The notes under the pieces: model-generated
What the model was told of the DNA's origin: nothing
The model's input: only the letters and a program-made list of their open reading frames with translations
The model's database searches: none
Shown: piece after piece, positions 24,601-25,831 of the stretch
How positions within the stretch are numbered: the stretch's first letter is position 1
How the letters are laid out: every line of letters starts with the position of its first letter
Program-made: the position numbers and the translations under genes
Source: Candidatus Krumholzibacteriota bacterium
Lineage (GTDB): Bacteria; Krumholzibacteriota; Krumholzibacteriia; Krumholzibacteriales; Krumholzibacteriaceae
Direction of reading: 5' to 3'
Assembly: GCA_030613345.1 (NCBI GenBank)
Contig: JAUWMD010000005.1
Location: 1 to 25,831, forward strand
Length of the DNA: 25,831 nt

Positions 24601-24756
24601 CCTGGGGGGAAACCCCATCGACTTCGTCCTGCCGCCCTGCTCCGGGGGGATATCGTATTCAGAGCCCGCCGCAGAGGCATAGAATGCCGCAAGGATAAGG
24701 GCGAACGATAATGCGGCCCTGTTTTTTTTCAATGCGTATAGTAATCGGTATTGCAT
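21679..24756 (-). CDS. Secreted phospholipase-D-superfamily protein with beta-barrel-like N-terminal domain
   Basis: The product has 1025 residues. A signal peptide covers residues 1 to about 31. Residues 50-190 look like strands of an outer-membrane or periplasmic barrel (FYLGLSAGQYRG, YGKAGIYYGLFNP, SFNIGLNIPIFGHY). A helical linker (215-440) follows. The first HKD motif is intact: DHRKVSFHD, i.e. His602, Lys604 and Asp609, followed by GMGVGEHYTGSSWEDRAVLL with the usual W-D-V-GPA pattern. The second has HLK (877-879) and GSQNMNNR (956-963), but the Asp expected five residues after Lys is Ala, and about 75 residues are inserted before the GS-N part. It may be a phosphodiesterase that acts on phospholipids or other phosphodiesters outside the cytoplasm; the altered second motif makes activity uncertain. 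The start at 24756 has AAGGG but almost no spacing. It lies 12 bases after rdhB and is likely co-transcribed with the dehalogenase genes. No other family is suggested. Confidence 0.82.
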   Translation of the reverse strand: MQYRLLYALKKNRAALSFALILAAFYASAAGSEYDIPPEQGGRTKSMGFPPRADFYLGLSAGQYRGDGTSPVLYGKAGIYYGLFNPASGAAAVLMEGYGGLREDISDGGIRAMMAVPAFRIAFGADHNFRDNRTDFIMSFLLPLRRGGIVGGGSSMTVDWIPGRGNSFNIGLNIPIFGHYKGVTRPRRNYTVLPDPGSGRAEAAGADTAVAEALGNIKTLSWRVTEVTVPYIDHDARTRKKALEKFSSDMEEISSLLDSLSAEEAVRALHAEIERAFSMALSGKEFDFGESSPAGRDIAFAAREIVLEEVLLPYNAKLGMWKKKDTTTGLAVAARTEFGKLVTGEGIASKITSENRAVVEQVFDAVLESIETCRKQSKDLWGDSRLVWLPFQLALLPEQHDEQAEIDLLIERAVGVQFTVGNGVSYVINEQFQKQFYRMVQEAEDYHVLWIHDFAGKDRHGNPDEIAFEQTCGYLKALAGRAREYDETGKIPVYMIFLDQFYFEANGGRLFLSLLEKPLDYSLDLAKEHRWMEDSITVLQEELRSAVASSTLLGERTGKFGKDWLRDLVKVHIYITNPLDLSFWARDIIPVIGISDNLIRDHRKVSFHDITEADPYRGEAIYTGMGVGEHYTGSSWEDRAVLLRGPAALGLKDEARELLLSQGFSEGEVPWPLRKLDKPASYDSAVAAVIDSVHYSSWGVMQLHNRTGYQIKRAGVAKAVLYTMMPPRSVLKIPDSLWNSHLWGSMVLGASIRGCRVLVISPSLVDAPSAGFPQMSRAQETWERFIVARDILGGDIEAAGGMLRIGMYHPQVGVGDLVGRVHELEAALEEHTWLKELHVFNPSFFDAIDRVDSLFKEKHFRPEYLDGAETDGKPKLHLKAQFFASADAWDEVMGSHMLGELLVHYFERRIEQIEHSAIDYEAHSKHRELGGQVQRKYVEKAGLADDWKPVLYLTVGSQNMNNRSMLMDGEVIVVMSHFEALAGLIDFILIAGLCDWVDTREDLERLLPAYSGTKRKIARTVRHAS

Positions 24757-24768
24757 CCCTTGTTATCG

Positions 24769-25077
24769 TTATTCCTTTTCAGGTTTCCTGCCGCCGCTAA
24801 TGCCGAGCACCCTCAGAAGGATGAGTGCATAGACAAGTACAACAATCGCCGAAGCGCCGCCGCCCCTCAGTGCCGCCGTATACTCTCCTTCGCCGATATT
24901 GGTCCCGATGAAGGCCGCCGTGAACCCGGCCAGAAATATCCACGCGATGAGCAGGAACCACTTCCACCACGTCATCGGCGCGCCCTTCTCCTTCAGCCAT
25001 GCCCGCAGTGCTGTTATCAGCACGACGAAGAAGATACCCTCGATGAACCAGAACATTCCACTGGTAAAAAATCTCAT
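24769..25077 (-). CDS. rdhB: Reductive dehalogenase membrane anchor (RdhB-like)
   Basis: The product has 102 residues and three predicted membrane helices (about 6-24, 37-57, 75-94). The loop KEKGAPMTWWKWFLL and the GTNIGEGEYTAALRGG stretch match the WWKW and GEGE features of dehalogenase anchor proteins as I recall them. GGGAG is 8 bases before the ATG at 25077, and 15 bases separate it from the rdhA stop, so the two are one transcript. Family knowledge: RdhB holds the catalytic subunit at the outer face of the inner membrane, usually with RdhA exported by the Tat path. It is 10 to 15 residues longer than typical because of a charged tail (GGRKPEKE). Confidence 0.82.
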   Translation of the reverse strand: MRFFTSGMFWFIEGIFFVVLITALRAWLKEKGAPMTWWKWFLLIAWIFLAGFTAAFIGTNIGEGEYTAALRGGGASAIVVLVYALILLRVLGISGGRKPEKE

Positions 25078-25092
25078 ATTTCTGAACTCCCG

Positions 25093-25831
25093 TCAAAGGT
25101 CGATGAAATCTTCCGTCCTGAGCCACCAGGGGGGATTCCTGTACGACGCGTTATAGCCCCTCATCGACGGCATGTAGTATTCCTGCGCCTCCCTCCCGGG
25201 AAAGAGGACCTTCTGCATCGCCGTCAGCGCCTGGTGCGACAGGCCGGTCGGATCGTTCGATGAGACTTTCAGTGCCGTCCTGTGAAGCCAGTTCGATTTT
25301 CTCGAGTAGGGGCAGACGGCCACGCAGAGCCTGCAGCCTATGTTGCCGAGGTTCGAGTACCAGAAGTTGTGGCACTTCGACCTGTCGATCTTCCAGCGCC
25401 TGTAACCCCGCACCTCGACCTCGGTGTCGAATGAGATCGCGCGGCTCGGGCACTGCTCGGCGCATATTTTACATGTCTTGCAGAATTCCTTCACGCCGAA
25501 GCGTATCGGCCTGTCAGGCTCCATCGGGATGTCCGTCGTCACTACGGCCGGCCTGTAGTTCGATCCGAGTTCGGGCGTTATGAGGACACCGTGACGCCCG
25601 TGTTCGCCGAGGCCGGCGTCTATCGCCACCGGCGGCACCATAAGGTCGTACTCCAGCCCCGGTGTGGGTGGCCGGGCAGGATAGCCGAGGAGCCTGATGA
25701 AGGCGGCCAGACGGTAGGCGACGATCCTCGATTTCGAATAGGCGTCGTGCGACGTGCCGAAATTCGGGTTGGCGTAGAAAGGATCCCACGACATCGGGGT
25801 GCCGACCACTATGGCGTACTTCCAGTGCTTC
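25093..25831 (-). CDS. rdhA: Reductive dehalogenase catalytic subunit, C-terminal part (N-terminus off window)
   Basis: At least 246 codons are visible and the frame stays open to the right window edge, so the start, Tat signal and part of the cobalamin domain are missing. Recognisable RdhA features are the segment AGLGEHGRHGVLITPELGSN, then TTDIPMEPDRP and FGVKEFCKTCKICAEQCPS, which is the first 4Fe-4S motif, followed by a second cluster motif with CHNFW and GCRLCVAVCPYS. The related QueG (epoxyqueuosine reductase) family shares the ferredoxin part but does not pair with an RdhB-type anchor, so RdhA is preferred. It should use corrinoid and two iron-sulfur clusters to remove halogens from organic compounds at the membrane, with substrate unknown. 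It leads a cluster with rdhB and the PLD gene. Confidence 0.88.
   Translation of the reverse strand, partial: KHWKYAIVVGTPMSWDPFYANPNFGTSHDAYSKSRIVAYRLAAFIRLLGYPARPPTPGLEYDLMVPPVAIDAGLGEHGRHGVLITPELGSNYRPAVVTTDIPMEPDRPIRFGVKEFCKTCKICAEQCPSRAISFDTEVEVRGYRRWKIDRSKCHNFWYSNLGNIGCRLCVAVCPYSRKSNWLHRTALKVSSNDPTGLSHQALTAMQKVLFPGREAQEYYMPSMRGYNASYRNPPWWLRTEDFIDL

Noticed and set aside
25093..25831. Epoxyqueuosine reductase (QueG) instead of reductive dehalogenase
   Set aside because: The adjacent RdhB-like anchor and the GLGEHGRHG and FCKTCKICAEQCP pattern fit RdhA better, although the N-terminus is not available to settle it.

Overview
The window looks like chromosomal DNA of an uncultured, GC-rich bacterium of the FCB (Fibrobacteres-Chlorobi-Bacteroidetes) superphylum, possibly a candidate phylum such as Krumholzibacteriota or Eisenbacteria. 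This is inferred from two large secreted proteins that end in a FlgD-like/type IX-style C-terminal sorting domain (YPNPFN motif), an S46 dipeptidyl-peptidase, and a complete moxR-bat operon. The phylum-level guess is tentative because no rRNA or marker gene is present.

Region 1 (1-8088, all minus strand, read right to left) is one tight operon: moxR, a DUF58 protein, a membrane-anchored TPR/SurA-like protein, a BatD-related lipoprotein, batA, batB, batC with a poly-glutamine tail, and batD, whose C-terminal part is cut by the window start. It should build an inner-membrane/periplasmic MoxR-VWA complex, a chaperone or stress system whose mechanism is poorly understood.

Region 2 (8089-14760) holds secreted proteins. 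Reading right from a divergent intergenic region is a 1156-residue papain-like (C1A) protease fused to Ig-like, beta-helix, FN3 and sorting domains. An AT-richer stretch follows with a 59-residue conserved small protein that has its own promoter and structured leader. A minus-strand secreted beta-propeller repeat protein with a sorting domain comes next.

Region 3 (15073-19879, minus strand) contains housekeeping and accessory enzymes: an EamA/DMT transporter, an S46 dipeptidyl-peptidase with a DPP7-type specificity residue, a lone STAS-domain protein, and a zinc alcohol dehydrogenase with a Gln in place of the usual Glu of the GHE motif.

Region 4 (19880-25831) holds a small secreted protein of unknown function (minus) divergent from a two-thioredoxin-fold protein disulfide oxidoreductase (plus). 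Convergent with the latter is a minus-strand cluster of a reductive dehalogenase (rdhA, N-terminus off the window), its membrane anchor rdhB, and, 12 bases further on, a 1025-residue secreted protein with two phospholipase-D HKD motifs behind a beta-barrel-like N-terminus. This rdhA-rdhB-PLD arrangement is the most unusual feature of the window.

No tRNA, rRNA, CRISPR array, intact insertion sequence or phage gene was recognised. Several gene starts were moved inward to codons with a good ribosome binding site.
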